Assembly (NCBI RefSeq): GCF_900115005.1
Contig: NZ_FOUY01000006.1
Coordinates: 124,001 to 188,000 of the forward strand
Direction: 5' to 3'
Source of the DNA: Pseudonocardia ammonioxydans
GTDB taxonomy: Bacteria > Actinomycetota > Actinomycetes > Mycobacteriales > Pseudonocardiaceae
Length of the DNA: 64,000 nucleotides
Shown here: in pieces, positions 43,715 to 52,561 of the stretch
Layout of the letters: the number at the start of each line of letters is the position of its first letter
How positions within the stretch are numbered: the first letter of the stretch is position 1
Position numbers and translations under genes: made by a program
The notes under the pieces: model-generated
What the model was told of the DNA's origin: nothing
The model's database searches: none
The model's input: the letters and a program-made list of their open reading frames with translations, nothing else

Positions 43715-43815
43715 TGCGGGAACGATCCTCCCCGAGAGTGCGTTGATCCCGGTGTAGGGCGATGCGACGAGCCCCATCCGCCGCTCGTCGCGCCCGAGCA
43801 GGGGAGGAAAGACAC

Positions 43816-44928
43816 ATGACGGTGACCACGACCGCTCCGGCCGTGACGACGGCCGGTACCCCGGCCGTACCCGGCCCCCGCCGCACGACGGAGGCCCCCG
43901 CCCGCCGGACCGCGAGGACCACCGCGCCGGCGGCCACCGCTCTGGACGCCACCGTACCCGGTGCGGCGGCTGCCGTGGCCGAGGATCTGGACGCCCAGAG
44001 CCCGGCCGCCGACCTGGTCCGCGTGTACCTGAACGGGATCGGGAAGACCGCGCTGCTCACCGCCTCCGAGGAGGTCGAGCTCGCGAAGCGGATCGAGGCC
44101 GGCGTCTTCGCCCAGCACCGGCTGGACACGGCGACCGCCGACGGCGTCATCGAGGAGCTCGACCCGCAGTACCGGCGGGACCTGCGCGCGATCGTCCGCG
44201 ACGGGACGCTGGCCAAGAACCACCTGCTGGAGGCCAACCTCCGCCTGGTGGTCAGCCTCGCCAAGCGCTACACCGGGCGCGGGATGCCGCTGCTGGACCT
44301 GATCCAGGAGGGCAACCTGGGCCTGATCCGCGCGGTGGAGAAGTTCGACTACGCCAAGGGCTTCAAGTTCTCCACCTACGCCACCTGGTGGATCCGGCAG
44401 GCGATCACCCGCGGGATGGCCGACCAGGCCCGCACCATCCGGCTGCCCGTCCACCTGGTCGAGCAGGTCAACAAGCTGGCCCGGATCAAGCGGGACCTGC
44501 ACCAGCGGCAGGGTCGCGAGCCCAGTGACGCCGAGCTGGCCGAGGAGTCCGGGATCGCCGAGCACAAGATCCAGGACCTGCTGGACCACGCGCGCGACCC
44601 GGTGAGCCTGGACATGCCGGTGGGCTCCGAGGAGGAGGCCCCGCTCGGCGACTTCATCGAGGACGCCGAGGCCACCGACGCCGAGAACACGGTGATCTCG
44701 AGCCTGCTGCACGACGACCTCCGCCGGGTGCTGGCGACCCTGGAGGACCGCGAGCAGAAGGTCATCCGGATGCGGTTCGGCCTCGACGACGGGCAGCCGC
44801 ACACGCTCGACCAGATCGGTCGCGCCTTCAAGCTCTCCCGCGAGCGGGTGCGCCAGATCGAGCGCGAGGTGATGGCGAAGCTGCGGGTCGGCGAGCGGGC
44901 CGACAAGCTGCGCGCCTACGCGAGCTGA
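43816..44928 (+). CDS. sigB: RNA polymerase sigma factor, SigB/HrdB-like (group 2)
   Basis: A 370-residue sigma-70-family factor. A disordered Thr/Ala/Pro-rich N-terminus (1-60) precedes region 1.2 ([21 protein letters not shown]), region 2 ([21 protein letters not shown] and [13 protein letters not shown]), region 3 ([21 protein letters not shown]) and region 4 ([19 protein letters not shown]). It lacks the long acidic 1.1 region of the primary sigma, consistent with stationary-phase/stress SigB. The start is ATG 43816, after AGGGGAGGAAAG. Hairpins flank it on both sides, so it is monocistronic. Confidence 0.93.
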   Translation: MTVTTTAPAVTTAGTPAVPGPRRTTEAPARRTARTTAPAATALDATVPGAAAAVAEDLDAQSPAADLVRVYLNGIGKTALLTASEEVELAKRIEAGVFAQHRLDTATADGVIEELDPQYRRDLRAIVRDGTLAKNHLLEANLRLVVSLAKRYTGRGMPLLDLIQEGNLGLIRAVEKFDYAKGFKFSTYATWWIRQAITRGMADQARTIRLPVHLVEQVNKLARIKRDLHQRQGREPSDAELAEESGIAEHKIQDLLDHARDPVSLDMPVGSEEEAPLGDFIEDAEATDAENTVISSLLHDDLRRVLATLEDREQKVIRMRFGLDDGQPHTLDQIGRAFKLSRERVRQIEREVMAKLRVGERADKLRAYAS

Positions 44929-44982
44929 CCGGGCACCTGCCCCCGACCCCGGCCTCCCCCGGATCCGGTCGGACCGACCACC

Positions 44983-45021
44983 ACGACGGCCGTGCGGAGC
45001 GATCCTCCGCACGGCCGTCGT
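44983..45021 (+). terminator. Hairpin terminator after sigB
   Basis: Perfect 17-bp stem (ACGACGGCCGTGCGGAG with its complement) around a 5-nt CGATC loop, 55 bp past the sigB stop. No T-tract follows, as is common in high-GC actinomycetes. Confidence 0.8.
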
Positions 45022-45102
45022 CGTGTGCCGGGGCCCGTTCGATGTGGCACAGGGCACCCGCCCGCGATTCGATGATCATTGGCTGGTGTACCGGTCCCGG
45101 CA

Positions 45103-45108
45103 TAGGGT
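45103..45108 (+). promoter_or_regulatory. -10 box (TAGGGT), leaderless start of flavin reductase gene
   Basis: TAGGGT ends 7 nt before ATG 45116. Confidence 0.5.
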
Positions 45109-45115
45109 CGAGGTC

Positions 45116-45637
45116 ATGTCCGGTTCCCCGAGCCAGTCGACCTCCGTCCCCGGCGAGGTGACCCCCGAGGCCATGCGTGACGCACTCGGCGCGTTCGCCT
45201 CCGGCGTCGTCGTGGTCACCGCACACGGACCGGACGGGCCGGTCGGTTTCACCTGCCAGTCGTTCTCGTCGCTGTCGCTGGACCCGCCGCTGGTCAGCTT
45301 CTCACCGGCGCGCAGCTCCTCGAGCTGGCCGCGGATCCGCGACATCGGCCGGTTCTGCGTGAACGTGCTCGCCGCCGACCACGAGCACCACAGCGCCGGG
45401 TTCGCCCGGTCCGGCGTCGACAAGTTCGCCGGGGTCGCCTGGTCCGCGGCACCGTCGGGTGCCCCGGTGCTCGAGGGCGTCGGTGCCTGGATCGACTGCA
45501 GGCTCTGGAACGAGTACGACGGCGGCGACCACACGATCGTCGCCGCCCGGGTCGACGCGATCGGCGCCGACCCCGCACGACTGCCGCTGCTGTTCCACCG
45601 CGGCGGCTACCACCTCACCCCGCGGGAGATCTCGTGA
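45116..45637 (+). CDS. Flavin reductase-like FMN-binding protein
   Basis: A 173-residue split beta-barrel flavoprotein. It has MRDALGAFASGVVVVTAHGPDG, FTCQSFSSLSLDPPLVSFSPA and GRFCVNVLAADHE, the FMN-binding blocks of HpaC/NtaB-type flavin reductases. It may supply reduced flavin to a partner monooxygenase. The start is ATG 45116. Its stop overlaps the GTG of an FMN reductase gene (GTGA), so the two form an operon. Confidence 0.9.
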   Translation: MSGSPSQSTSVPGEVTPEAMRDALGAFASGVVVVTAHGPDGPVGFTCQSFSSLSLDPPLVSFSPARSSSSWPRIRDIGRFCVNVLAADHEHHSAGFARSGVDKFAGVAWSAAPSGAPVLEGVGAWIDCRLWNEYDGGDHTIVAARVDAIGADPARLPLLFHRGGYHLTPREIS

Positions 45638-46167
45638 CCAACATCGTCGGTGTCGTCGCCGGACCGGAACCGGGCGGGCGGACCGCCGCCGCGGTCTCCG
45701 GCATCCTCGCCGGGACGGGTGCGTCGACCTCGCTGATCGAGCTGTCGCAGACCCCGTTCGAGAAGGTCACCGCCGCGTTCGCCGACGCCGACGCCGTCGT
45801 GTTCGGCAGCCCGGTGTACCGGGCCGGGCACACGGCGTCGCTGAAGGCGCTGCTGGAGGCCACCGAGCGCGGCAAGTGGGGCGAGAAGACCGCGCCGCTG
45901 CAGGGCAAGGCCGCCGCGGTCGTGCTGACCGGGGCGAGCGGGCACCACTTCCTCGCCGTCGACGGGCTGCGCTCGGTGCTGGCCGGGTTCTTCGCGGTGC
46001 AGGTCCTCTCCCCCGGCCTGTACCTGGACCACTCCGGCTACGTCGACCGCGAGACCCTCACCCCGGAGTCCGCGGAGCTGGCCGCAGCGCACGGCCGGGC
46101 GCTGGCCGACCTGACGAACGCGGTGCGCTCGTCGGAGGCGCTGCGGTCGATCACCCCGGTGGTCTGA
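45634..46167 (+). CDS. NADPH-dependent FMN reductase (flavodoxin-like fold)
   Basis: A 177-residue flavodoxin-fold protein. It has VVAGPEPGGRTAAAV (phosphate loop), DAVVFGSPVYRAGHTASLKALLEAT and VLTGASGHHFLAVDGLRSVLAGF, like the CE1758/SsuE family FMN reductases. The start is GTG 45634, overlapping the preceding gene. In sulfonate or nitrilotriacetate systems such reductases feed FMNH2 to monooxygenases, but no such monooxygenase is adjacent. Convergent with the ABC-F gene. Confidence 0.87.
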   Translation: MTNIVGVVAGPEPGGRTAAAVSGILAGTGASTSLIELSQTPFEKVTAAFADADAVVFGSPVYRAGHTASLKALLEATERGKWGEKTAPLQGKAAAVVLTGASGHHFLAVDGLRSVLAGFFAVQVLSPGLYLDHSGYVDRETLTPESAELAAAHGRALADLTNAVRSSEALRSITPVV

Positions 46168-46200
46168 GCCCTCCCGCCCCCGCACCGGCGGGTCCGGGGG

Positions 46201-47775
46201 TCATCCGGGGACCACGAGCTCGTCGGCGACGATCCTCGGGGTGCGGCCGCCCGTCACCTGCCAGCGGCGGGTGACGCCGAGGTCGGCGAGCACCCGCTCG
46301 TCGTGGCTCACGACGAGCAGCGCGCCCCGGAACCCGGCGAGCGCGTCGACCAGCGCCGTGACCGAGTCCAGGTCGAGGTCGTTGGTCGGCTCGTCGAGCA
46401 GCAGCAGCTGCGGCGCCGGGTCGGCGAGCAGCACCCGGGCCAGGTGCACCCGGAACCGCTCGCCTCCGGACAGGGTCCCCACCGGCCGGTCCGCGTCGTC
46501 GCCGCGGAGCAGGAACCGGGCGAGCCCGGCCCGCACGGCCTGCGGGTCCGCACCGGGGGCGGCGTCGCGCACGGTGTCATCGCGCACGGTGTCGAGCACC
46601 GACCGGTCCGGGTCCGGCAGCACCCGGCGCTGGGGCAGGTGCCCGACCGGGACCCGCGCCGAGCCGGCGAACGCCCGCAGCAGCGTCGTCTTCCCGGCAC
46701 CGTTGGGGCCGGCGACGGCGATCCGTTCCGGCCCGCGCACCGTCGTCGTCCCGTGCCGGACGACGTCCCGCCCGGCCGGGACCTCGGTGCCGGGGAGATC
46801 GACCCGGATGCGGTCGTCGTCGCGCACCCGCTCCTCGGCCGTCGCCAGCTGGTCGCGGGCGTCGGCGAGCCGGTCGGCGTGCAGGTCCCGGTACTGCCCG
46901 GCAGAGACCTGGGCGCGCCGCTTCAGCGCGTTCATGATCCGCTTCGGTCGGCGCTTGGTCGCCGAGTCGTGCGCGGCGTAGCGCTGCCGCCGGGCGAGCA
47001 CCACCTGGGCGTCCGCCCACTCGCGCTGCTGACGGCGCAGGTGCTCGCCCGCCGTGCGGACGTCGCGGCGGGCAGCCGCCTGCTCGGCCTCCACCACCCG
47101 CACCAGCTCCGACCAGGGGCCGCCGACGGTGCGGGCCCGGCCGTCGCGCAGCTCGGTGGTCCGGTCGAGGCGGTCGAGCAGCTCCCGGTCGTGCCCGGCG
47201 ACCACCAGGACGCCCGGCCAGTGCTCGACGGCATCGTAGAGCTGCTGCCGCGCGACCCGGTCGAGGTCGTTCGTGGGCTCGTCGAGCAGCGTGATCTCCG
47301 GCGGGTCCACGAGCAGCCCGGCCAGCGCGGTGCGGACGGCCTCCCCGCCGGACAGGCCGTCGACGGTGCGGTCGAGGTCACCCGGCAGCCCGAGCGCGTC
47401 GAGCCGTGCCCGCGCGCGGTCCTCGACGTCCCAGTCGTCGGCCAGCGCGGTCCAGTCCGCCGGGCCCGCGCTGCCCCGCTCGATCGCGGCCAGCGCCCGG
47501 CGGCGGGCGGTGATGCCGAGCAGGTCGGCGACGGTGTCCCCGGTGCGCAGCGGGACGCCCTGCCGCAGCAGGGCGGGCCGGGTGGTCGTGGTGATCGTGC
47601 CCGCGTCCGGTACGAGCTCGCCCGCGACCAGCCGCAGCAGGGTGGACTTGCCGGAGCCGTTGGCGCCGACCAGGCCGGTGCGGCCCGGGCCGAAGCCGGT
47701 GTCGAGCCCGCGGAACGCGGGACGCCCGTCGGGCCAGGTGAAGGACAGGTTCGTCACGGTGACGGCTGCTGACAC
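46201..47775 (-). CDS. ABC-F family ATP-binding protein
   Basis: A 524-residue soluble twin-ATPase without membrane domain. Each half has Walker A ([14 protein letters not shown], about residue 36; [13 protein letters not shown], about 363), signature ([20 protein letters not shown]) and Walker B with DEPTNDLD. The interdomain linker is Arg-rich, as in ABC-F proteins acting on the ribosome exit site. The start is GTG 47775 after GGAGGATCC. ABC-F members include translation factors (EttA, Uup) and antibiotic-resistance proteins; which applies here is not clear. Confidence 0.9.
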   Translation of the reverse strand: MSAAVTVTNLSFTWPDGRPAFRGLDTGFGPGRTGLVGANGSGKSTLLRLVAGELVPDAGTITTTTRPALLRQGVPLRTGDTVADLLGITARRRALAAIERGSAGPADWTALADDWDVEDRARARLDALGLPGDLDRTVDGLSGGEAVRTALAGLLVDPPEITLLDEPTNDLDRVARQQLYDAVEHWPGVLVVAGHDRELLDRLDRTTELRDGRARTVGGPWSELVRVVEAEQAAARRDVRTAGEHLRRQQREWADAQVVLARRQRYAAHDSATKRRPKRIMNALKRRAQVSAGQYRDLHADRLADARDQLATAEERVRDDDRIRVDLPGTEVPAGRDVVRHGTTTVRGPERIAVAGPNGAGKTTLLRAFAGSARVPVGHLPQRRVLPDPDRSVLDTVRDDTVRDAAPGADPQAVRAGLARFLLRGDDADRPVGTLSGGERFRVHLARVLLADPAPQLLLLDEPTNDLDLDSVTALVDALAGFRGALLVVSHDERVLADLGVTRRWQVTGGRTPRIVADELVVPG

Positions 47776-47908
47776 GGATCCTCCGGGAGGGAACGGGTAC
47801 CCGGGGATCGACCGACGACGGGATCCGGCCACGGGCACCACGGGCGGGGCGGCTGGGTACGGCTTGCGGCGGGTGCGGCCGGGCGTGCGGCGGCGGGCCT
47901 GCGGCGAG

Positions 47909-47974
47909 CGCGATGTCAGGCAAACGCGGCGTCAGGCCAACGCGATGTCGGGCAACGCGGCGTCAGGCACGCGC
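47909..47974. repeat. Four 15-16 bp near-repeats in a 378-bp intergenic region
   Basis: Between the ABC-F and psuG genes (47776-48153) no gene is seen. It holds four units of the form CGCGRYGTCRGGCAA (R/Y positions alternate AT and GC) at about 47909, 47925, 47941 and 47957. The remainder of the gap is GC-rich without a clear promoter, apart from an IR-like GGTGATCACTCCG near 48150. Confidence 0.6.
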
Positions 47975-48153
47975 GGTCAGCGGCGGATCAGCATGATGCG
48001 GGCACCGTACGGCGCGACGACCGCAGCGGCAACGGAATTGCCGCCGGCCCGGCGGCGCGCTCGTCGACACCGGGCCCGTGGGTGCGGGTCACCGCCCGGG
48101 CGGGCGGCGGGACCGCCGGCTGCCGGCCGCGGCGCTCACTCCGGGAGCGGTGA

Positions 48154-49068
48154 TCACTCCGTGAGTGCCGCGGCGATCCGGGCGCCGAGTGCCACGTTGT
48201 TGCGATAGACCGCCACGTTGACCTCGAGGCTGCGGTCCCCGGTCGCGTCCCGGACCCGCTGCAGCAGGAACGGCGTCGTGTCCTGACCGGTGACACCGGT
48301 CTCCGCCAGCGCGGCCAGCGCGGTGGACAGTGCCGCGTCGTGCTCGTCCGGCGCCAGCTGCTCGGCGACCGGGACCGGGTTGGCCACCAGCAGCGCCGAG
48401 GGCAGGCCCAGATGGCGGGCGTGCCGCCAGGCGGCGGCGACCTGTTCCGGGGTCTCCACCCGCTGGGTCACCGGGTGCCCGGAGTCGGCGACGTAGAAGC
48501 CGGGGAAGGCGTCGGTCCGGTAGCCGGCGACGGAGATGCCGAGCGTCTCCATCCGTTCCAGGGTGGCCGGGATGTCGAGCACCGACTTCACCCCGGCGCT
48601 GACGACCACGACCGGCAGCCGGGCCAGCGCGGTGAGGTCGGCGGACTCGTCCCGGGACCGGTCGGCGGGCGGGCCCGTCCCGGCACCGCGGTGCACGCCG
48701 CCGAGCCCGCCGGTGGCGAAGACCCGGATCCCGGCCCGGTGGGCGAGGTGCGCGGTGGCGGCCACCGTCGTGCCCCCGCTGGCCCGGGCCGCACAGGCGA
48801 CCGGGAGGTCGCGGGCGCTGAGCTTGACCACGTCCGGGTCGGACGCGAGCCGCTCGAGCTCCGCCGCGGACAGCCCGACCACGGCCTCGCCGTCGACCAC
48901 CCCGATCGTCGCCGGGACGACCCCGAGGGACCGGGCGAGCTCCTCGGCCCCGGTGGCGACGTGCAGGTTGCGCGGGCGCGGCAGGCCGTGCGTGATGATC
49001 GTGGACTCGCACGCGAGGACTGCACGGCCCTGCGCGAGTGCCCGCGAGACCTCGTCGCCGACCCTCAT
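48154..49068 (-). CDS. psuG: Pseudouridine-5'-phosphate glycosidase
   Basis: PsuG splits pseudouridine 5'-phosphate into uracil and ribose-5-phosphate. The 304-residue protein shows the family blocks ACESTIITHGLPRPRN, VPATIGVVDGEAVVGLS, ATGGLGGVHRGAG, SAGVKSVLDIPATLERMET (catalytic Lys) and FPGFYVADSGHPV. The start is ATG 49068. No adjacent psuK kinase (PfkB type) is seen; the next gene is an HAD protein 75 bp upstream on the same strand. Confidence 0.94.
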   Translation of the reverse strand: MRVGDEVSRALAQGRAVLACESTIITHGLPRPRNLHVATGAEELARSLGVVPATIGVVDGEAVVGLSAAELERLASDPDVVKLSARDLPVACAARASGGTTVAATAHLAHRAGIRVFATGGLGGVHRGAGTGPPADRSRDESADLTALARLPVVVVSAGVKSVLDIPATLERMETLGISVAGYRTDAFPGFYVADSGHPVTQRVETPEQVAAAWRHARHLGLPSALLVANPVPVAEQLAPDEHDAALSTALAALAETGVTGQDTTPFLLQRVRDATGDRSLEVNVAVYRNNVALGARIAAALTE

Positions 49069-49143
49069 CGACCACCCGTCCTCACGCCGCCCGTTTCCCC
49101 CACCGACGTGAGCGTAACGCCGCCGCCGGGAACCACCACCCGC

Positions 49144-49818
49144 TCAGCTGGGCAGGCCCAGCAGGGCCGGCAGGTCGGCCACCGAGTCGATGACCGCGTC
49201 GGCCCCGGCCGCGCGCAGCCGCGGCTCACCGTGCGCACCCCCGCGCACCCCGACCGCGAGCGCCACCCCGGCCCGCACCGCGGCGTGGATGCCCGCGGTG
49301 GCGTCGCCGGCGACCGCGATCCGGCACGTCGGCGCGCCGGCCCGCCGCGCGGCGGTCTCGAGCAGGTCCGGGTCGGGCAGGCCGCGGCCGTCGACGTCGG
49401 CCGGTGACAGCCGCACGTCCACCCGGGTGCCGAAGCCCAGGACCGCGATCAACCGGTCCCGCAGCTCCGGGTCGAACCCGCAGGTCAGCGCGATCCCCAG
49501 GCCGGCGTCGCGCAGCGCGTCGAGCGCCCCGTACACACCGGGCACCGGCCGCACCCGACCCTGGGCAGCGGCGGTCGTGAGGTACTCCGCGAACGCGGTG
49601 TGCGCGCGCCGGGCGCGGTACATGTCGCCGTCGAGCAGCTCGCCGAACACGGTGAGCGTCGACCGGTCCATGGTGGCGCGGGCCTGCCGGTCCAGCGCGG
49701 GGTACCGCGGACCGTCGGTCCGGACCCGGGCGGCACGCAGCCCCTGGCGCAGCGCGGCGAGCACCAGACCGTCGTCGGCCATCGTGGTGCCCGCGAGATC
49801 GAGGACCACCATCTCCAC
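49144..49818 (-). CDS. Phosphonatase-like HAD hydrolase
   Basis: A 224-residue HAD protein with VVLDLAGTTMADDGLV (nucleophile Asp at residue 7, AGTT motif typical of phosphonatase-like HADs), LTCGFDPEL in the motif II position, GLPDPDLL and VAGDATAGIHAAVRAG (motif IV). The family includes phosphonoacetaldehyde hydrolases, but a Schiff-base Lys is not obvious, so phosphatase activity on another substrate is likely. The start is GTG 49818; ATG 49812 is in frame. It may act with psuG, which it precedes. Confidence 0.82.
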   Translation of the reverse strand: MEMVVLDLAGTTMADDGLVLAALRQGLRAARVRTDGPRYPALDRQARATMDRSTLTVFGELLDGDMYRARRAHTAFAEYLTTAAAQGRVRPVPGVYGALDALRDAGLGIALTCGFDPELRDRLIAVLGFGTRVDVRLSPADVDGRGLPDPDLLETAARRAGAPTCRIAVAGDATAGIHAAVRAGVALAVGVRGGAHGEPRLRAAGADAVIDSVADLPALLGLPS

Positions 49819-49917
49819 ACCGGAACTCCAGTACCCGCGGATGTCGGTGGCCCGTCGGCGACCTGTCCGGTGGGTGAACCGCGCCGGTCGTTCCGGCGAA
49901 GGATCCCGGGCGGCCGG

Positions 49918-50451
49918 TCACCACAGCTCGCCGTCGCGCCAGTCGCAGACCAGCGGGAGCCCCGGATCGAGCCGGGCGCCCGCGGCGAGCACGAGCACGC
50001 TGCCCTGCTGATCGGGCGTGTCGACGACCCCGTGCGGGGTCAGCGCTGCGAGCGGCCCGGTCCAGGTCCGCCAGCCGAGCCTGCGGTACAGGCGTGCCGC
50101 CGGGCCGTCGGCCCCGAGCGCACCCAGCCGGAACCCCCCGCGGACCAGGTGCCCGACCGTCGTCATGACCTCGGCTCCGAGCCCGCGGCCCTGCGCCGAC
50201 GGGTGCACCGCGACCGCCTCGACGTAGCCGGTCCGCAGCGCGGCACCGGCGTGCACGATCCGCCGCCCGACGACGGCCGCGTGCCCGACCGGCGCGTCCG
50301 GTGGCCCGGCCAGCACGTGCAGGCCGCCGAGGGCGTGGTCCCAGGCGTGCTCGTCGAACCCGGTGAACGCGGCGTCGAGCAGCGCGCGGAGCCCGCGCCT
50401 GCCCTCGCACCCGAGGTCGGCGGTCGGCAGGACGCGGAGTTCGGTGCGCAC
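49918..50451 (-). CDS. aac(2')-I: Aminoglycoside 2'-N-acetyltransferase, AAC(2')-I family
   Basis: A 177-residue GNAT enzyme that matches chromosomal AAC(2')-Ic of mycobacteria over its full length: LRALLDAAFTGFDEHAWDHALGGLHVL, ALRTGYVEAVAVHP, GRGLGAEVMTTV (acetyl-CoA motif A) and the family-specific C-terminus CDWRDGELW. Members acetylate the 2' amino group of aminoglycosides; in mycobacteria they are intrinsic and give low-level resistance. The start is GTG 50451. It is not in a mobile context. Activity is unproven. Confidence 0.9.
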   Translation of the reverse strand: MRTELRVLPTADLGCEGRRGLRALLDAAFTGFDEHAWDHALGGLHVLAGPPDAPVGHAAVVGRRIVHAGAALRTGYVEAVAVHPSAQGRGLGAEVMTTVGHLVRGGFRLGALGADGPAARLYRRLGWRTWTGPLAALTPHGVVDTPDQQGSVLVLAAGARLDPGLPLVCDWRDGELW

Positions 50452-50573
50452 GCCGACGATCCTGCTACGGCCGGTGGTGGCGCCGCCCGGCCGGATGGAA
50501 TGGAGAGCGCCCTATCGTTTCTTCGAGTAACGTCGAGGTGGACGCGCATCCGCGACCCGGAGGGCCCACCACC

Positions 50574-51791
50574 GTGACCGAGACCCCCGCCCGTCCCGCA
50601 CCGCTGCCGCTGCACATGCGCCGGGACCGCTTCACCCCCGATCCCGAGCTCGACCGCTTCCGCGAGGCCGGGGACGTCCCGCTGGTGCGCGGCGCCTTCG
50701 GCACCCACGCCTACCTGGTGACCCGCCACGACGACGTCCGCGAGGTCCTCGGCGACGCGGACACGTTCTCCAACGCCGCGGGCGTCCGGATCCGCCGGCC
50801 CGAGGGGCCGCAGCTCTCCGACGCCGAGCTCGCCGAGATGCGTGCCGGGAACCTGCTGGCCCACGACCCGCCCGAGCACACCCGGCTGCGGCGGCTGCTG
50901 ACCCCGGAGTTCACCCAGCGCCGGATGGCCCGGCTGGAGCCCCGGATCACCGAGATCGTCGAGGACCGGCTGGACGCCCTGGAGCAGGCCGGCCCGGGCG
51001 CGGACCTGGTGCAGGAGTTCGCGCTGCCGGTGCCCTCCCTGGTGATCTGCGAGCTCCTCGGTGTCCCCTACGCCGACCGGGACGAGTTCGCCGAGCGGTC
51101 GTCGCGGCTGCTGGACCTGTCGCTGCCCACCGACGAGCGACTGGCGCTGTCCCGGCAGAGCCGCGCGTACATGTCGCGGCTGGTCGACGGCGCCCTCGCC
51201 GAGCCCGGCGAGGACATCCTCGGGATGCTGGTTCGCGAGCACGCCGGGGACCTGACCCACGCCGAGCTGGTCGGCATCGCCTCGCTGCTGCTCATCGCCG
51301 GGCACGAGACCACGTCCAACATGCTGTCCCTCGGCACGCTCGCCCTGCTGGAGCACCCGGAGCAGGCCGCGCTCGTCCGGGACGACCCCGAGGCCGCCCG
51401 GCCCGCGGTCGAGGAGCTGCTGCGCTGGCTGACCATCGTCCACACCGGGGTGGTGCGGGTGGCGACCCGCGACACCGAGATCCGCGGCGTCGCGATCCCG
51501 CGGGACGGGCTGGTCCTGTGCTCGCTGCCGGCCGCGAACCGGGACCCGGGCGCCGGGGTCGAGGACCCCGCCCGGCTCGACGTCCGCCGCGGCGCGGCCG
51601 GGCACGTCGCGTTCGGGCACGGCGTGCACCACTGCCTGGGTGCGCCGCTGGCCCGGCGGGAGATGACGACCGCGTTCCCGGCGCTGCTGCGCCGGTTCCC
51701 GGCCCTCGCCGTCGACGGCGAGTCACCGCCGTCGGCGTTCCGGGCGTACCACTTCGTCTACGGCATGCACTCCCTGCCCGTGACCTGGTGA
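50574..51791 (+). CDS. Cytochrome P450
   Basis: A 405-residue bacterial class I P450. It has the I-helix oxygen motif LLIAGHETTSNM (about residues 238-249), the ExxR pair in VEELLRW and the heme loop FGHGVHHCLGAPLAR with the Cys ligand about residue 353. The N-terminus is soluble. The start is GTG 50574 (VTETPARPAPLPL) after CGGAGGG. A TetR gene follows 16 bp downstream. No ferredoxin gene is adjacent. It resembles CYP105/CYP107-type hydroxylases; the substrate is unknown. Confidence 0.94.
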   Translation: MTETPARPAPLPLHMRRDRFTPDPELDRFREAGDVPLVRGAFGTHAYLVTRHDDVREVLGDADTFSNAAGVRIRRPEGPQLSDAELAEMRAGNLLAHDPPEHTRLRRLLTPEFTQRRMARLEPRITEIVEDRLDALEQAGPGADLVQEFALPVPSLVICELLGVPYADRDEFAERSSRLLDLSLPTDERLALSRQSRAYMSRLVDGALAEPGEDILGMLVREHAGDLTHAELVGIASLLLIAGHETTSNMLSLGTLALLEHPEQAALVRDDPEAARPAVEELLRWLTIVHTGVVRVATRDTEIRGVAIPRDGLVLCSLPAANRDPGAGVEDPARLDVRRGAAGHVAFGHGVHHCLGAPLARREMTTAFPALLRRFPALAVDGESPPSAFRAYHFVYGMHSLPVTW

Positions 51792-51795
51792 GCGC

Positions 51796-51801
51796 TACCG
51801 T
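51796..51801 (+). promoter_or_regulatory. -10 box (TACCGT), leaderless start of TetR gene
   Basis: TACCGT ends 6 nt before ATG 51808, so TetR has its own promoter in addition to readthrough from the P450 gene. Confidence 0.5.
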
Positions 51802-51807
51802 TGCGCG

Positions 51808-52437
51808 ATGAGCACCGCGCCCGGACCCGGCCCGGCCCGGCCGTTGCGCGCCGACGCCGCGCGCAACCACCGTCGTCTGGTGGAGGCCGCCGCGACGGCG
51901 TTCGAGACCGACGGCCCGGACATCGCGCTGGAGGAGATCGCGCGCCGGGCCGGGGTCGGCGTCGCCACCCTCTACCGCCGGTTCCGGACCCGGGACCTGC
52001 TGGTCCGCGCGGTGCTCGAGGCGGTGTTCGAGGCCGAGGTCGAACCGACCGCCGCGGCAGGCGACGGGGACCCGTGGTCCGACCTCGCCGGATCGCTGTC
52101 CCGCGCGGTCGAGGCGATCGCCGGGCGCCGCACCATCCTCACGCTGGCCCGCGAGGCGGGAGCGTTCGACGTCGAGTCGGTCCAGCGCTACGGCCGGGTC
52201 CTGAACCGGTTGCTCGACCGCGCCCGCGAGGCCGGAGCGGTCCGGCCGGAGCTGACCTCCCGCGACCTGTCCGCGGTGCTGGTCATGGCGCTGGCGGTCG
52301 CCGAGGGCGCCGAGGACGCCCGCGACACGACCGGCGAGGAGCGACAGCGCTTCGTCGCGCTGCTGCTGGACGGCCTGCGTCCGGGGCACCCGCCGCTGCC
52401 CGGCCCGGCCCAGCCGGCACCGCCGCCGGGCCCGTAG
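51808..52437 (+). CDS. TetR-family regulator
   Basis: A 209-residue repressor with an N-terminal TetR helix-turn-helix (NHRRLVEAAATAFETDGPD, recognition helix GVGVATLYRRFRTRDLLV, residues about 20-65) and a helical ligand domain. The C-terminal 20 residues are Pro-rich. It follows the P450 gene by 16 bp and probably regulates it. The effector is unknown. Confidence 0.9.
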   Translation: MSTAPGPGPARPLRADAARNHRRLVEAAATAFETDGPDIALEEIARRAGVGVATLYRRFRTRDLLVRAVLEAVFEAEVEPTAAAGDGDPWSDLAGSLSRAVEAIAGRRTILTLAREAGAFDVESVQRYGRVLNRLLDRAREAGAVRPELTSRDLSAVLVMALAVAEGAEDARDTTGEERQRFVALLLDGLRPGHPPLPGPAQPAPPPGP

Positions 52438-52561
52438 CCGCCCGGCCCTTCCGCCCGCCGCGCGGACGGGTTACGGTCTCAGCCGTCCGCTCGGCAACGG
52501 CGCCGGGCGGATGCTCGGCGTTCACCCCGCCGCTACCCCGATCCCGGTACGCGCCCGCCGG

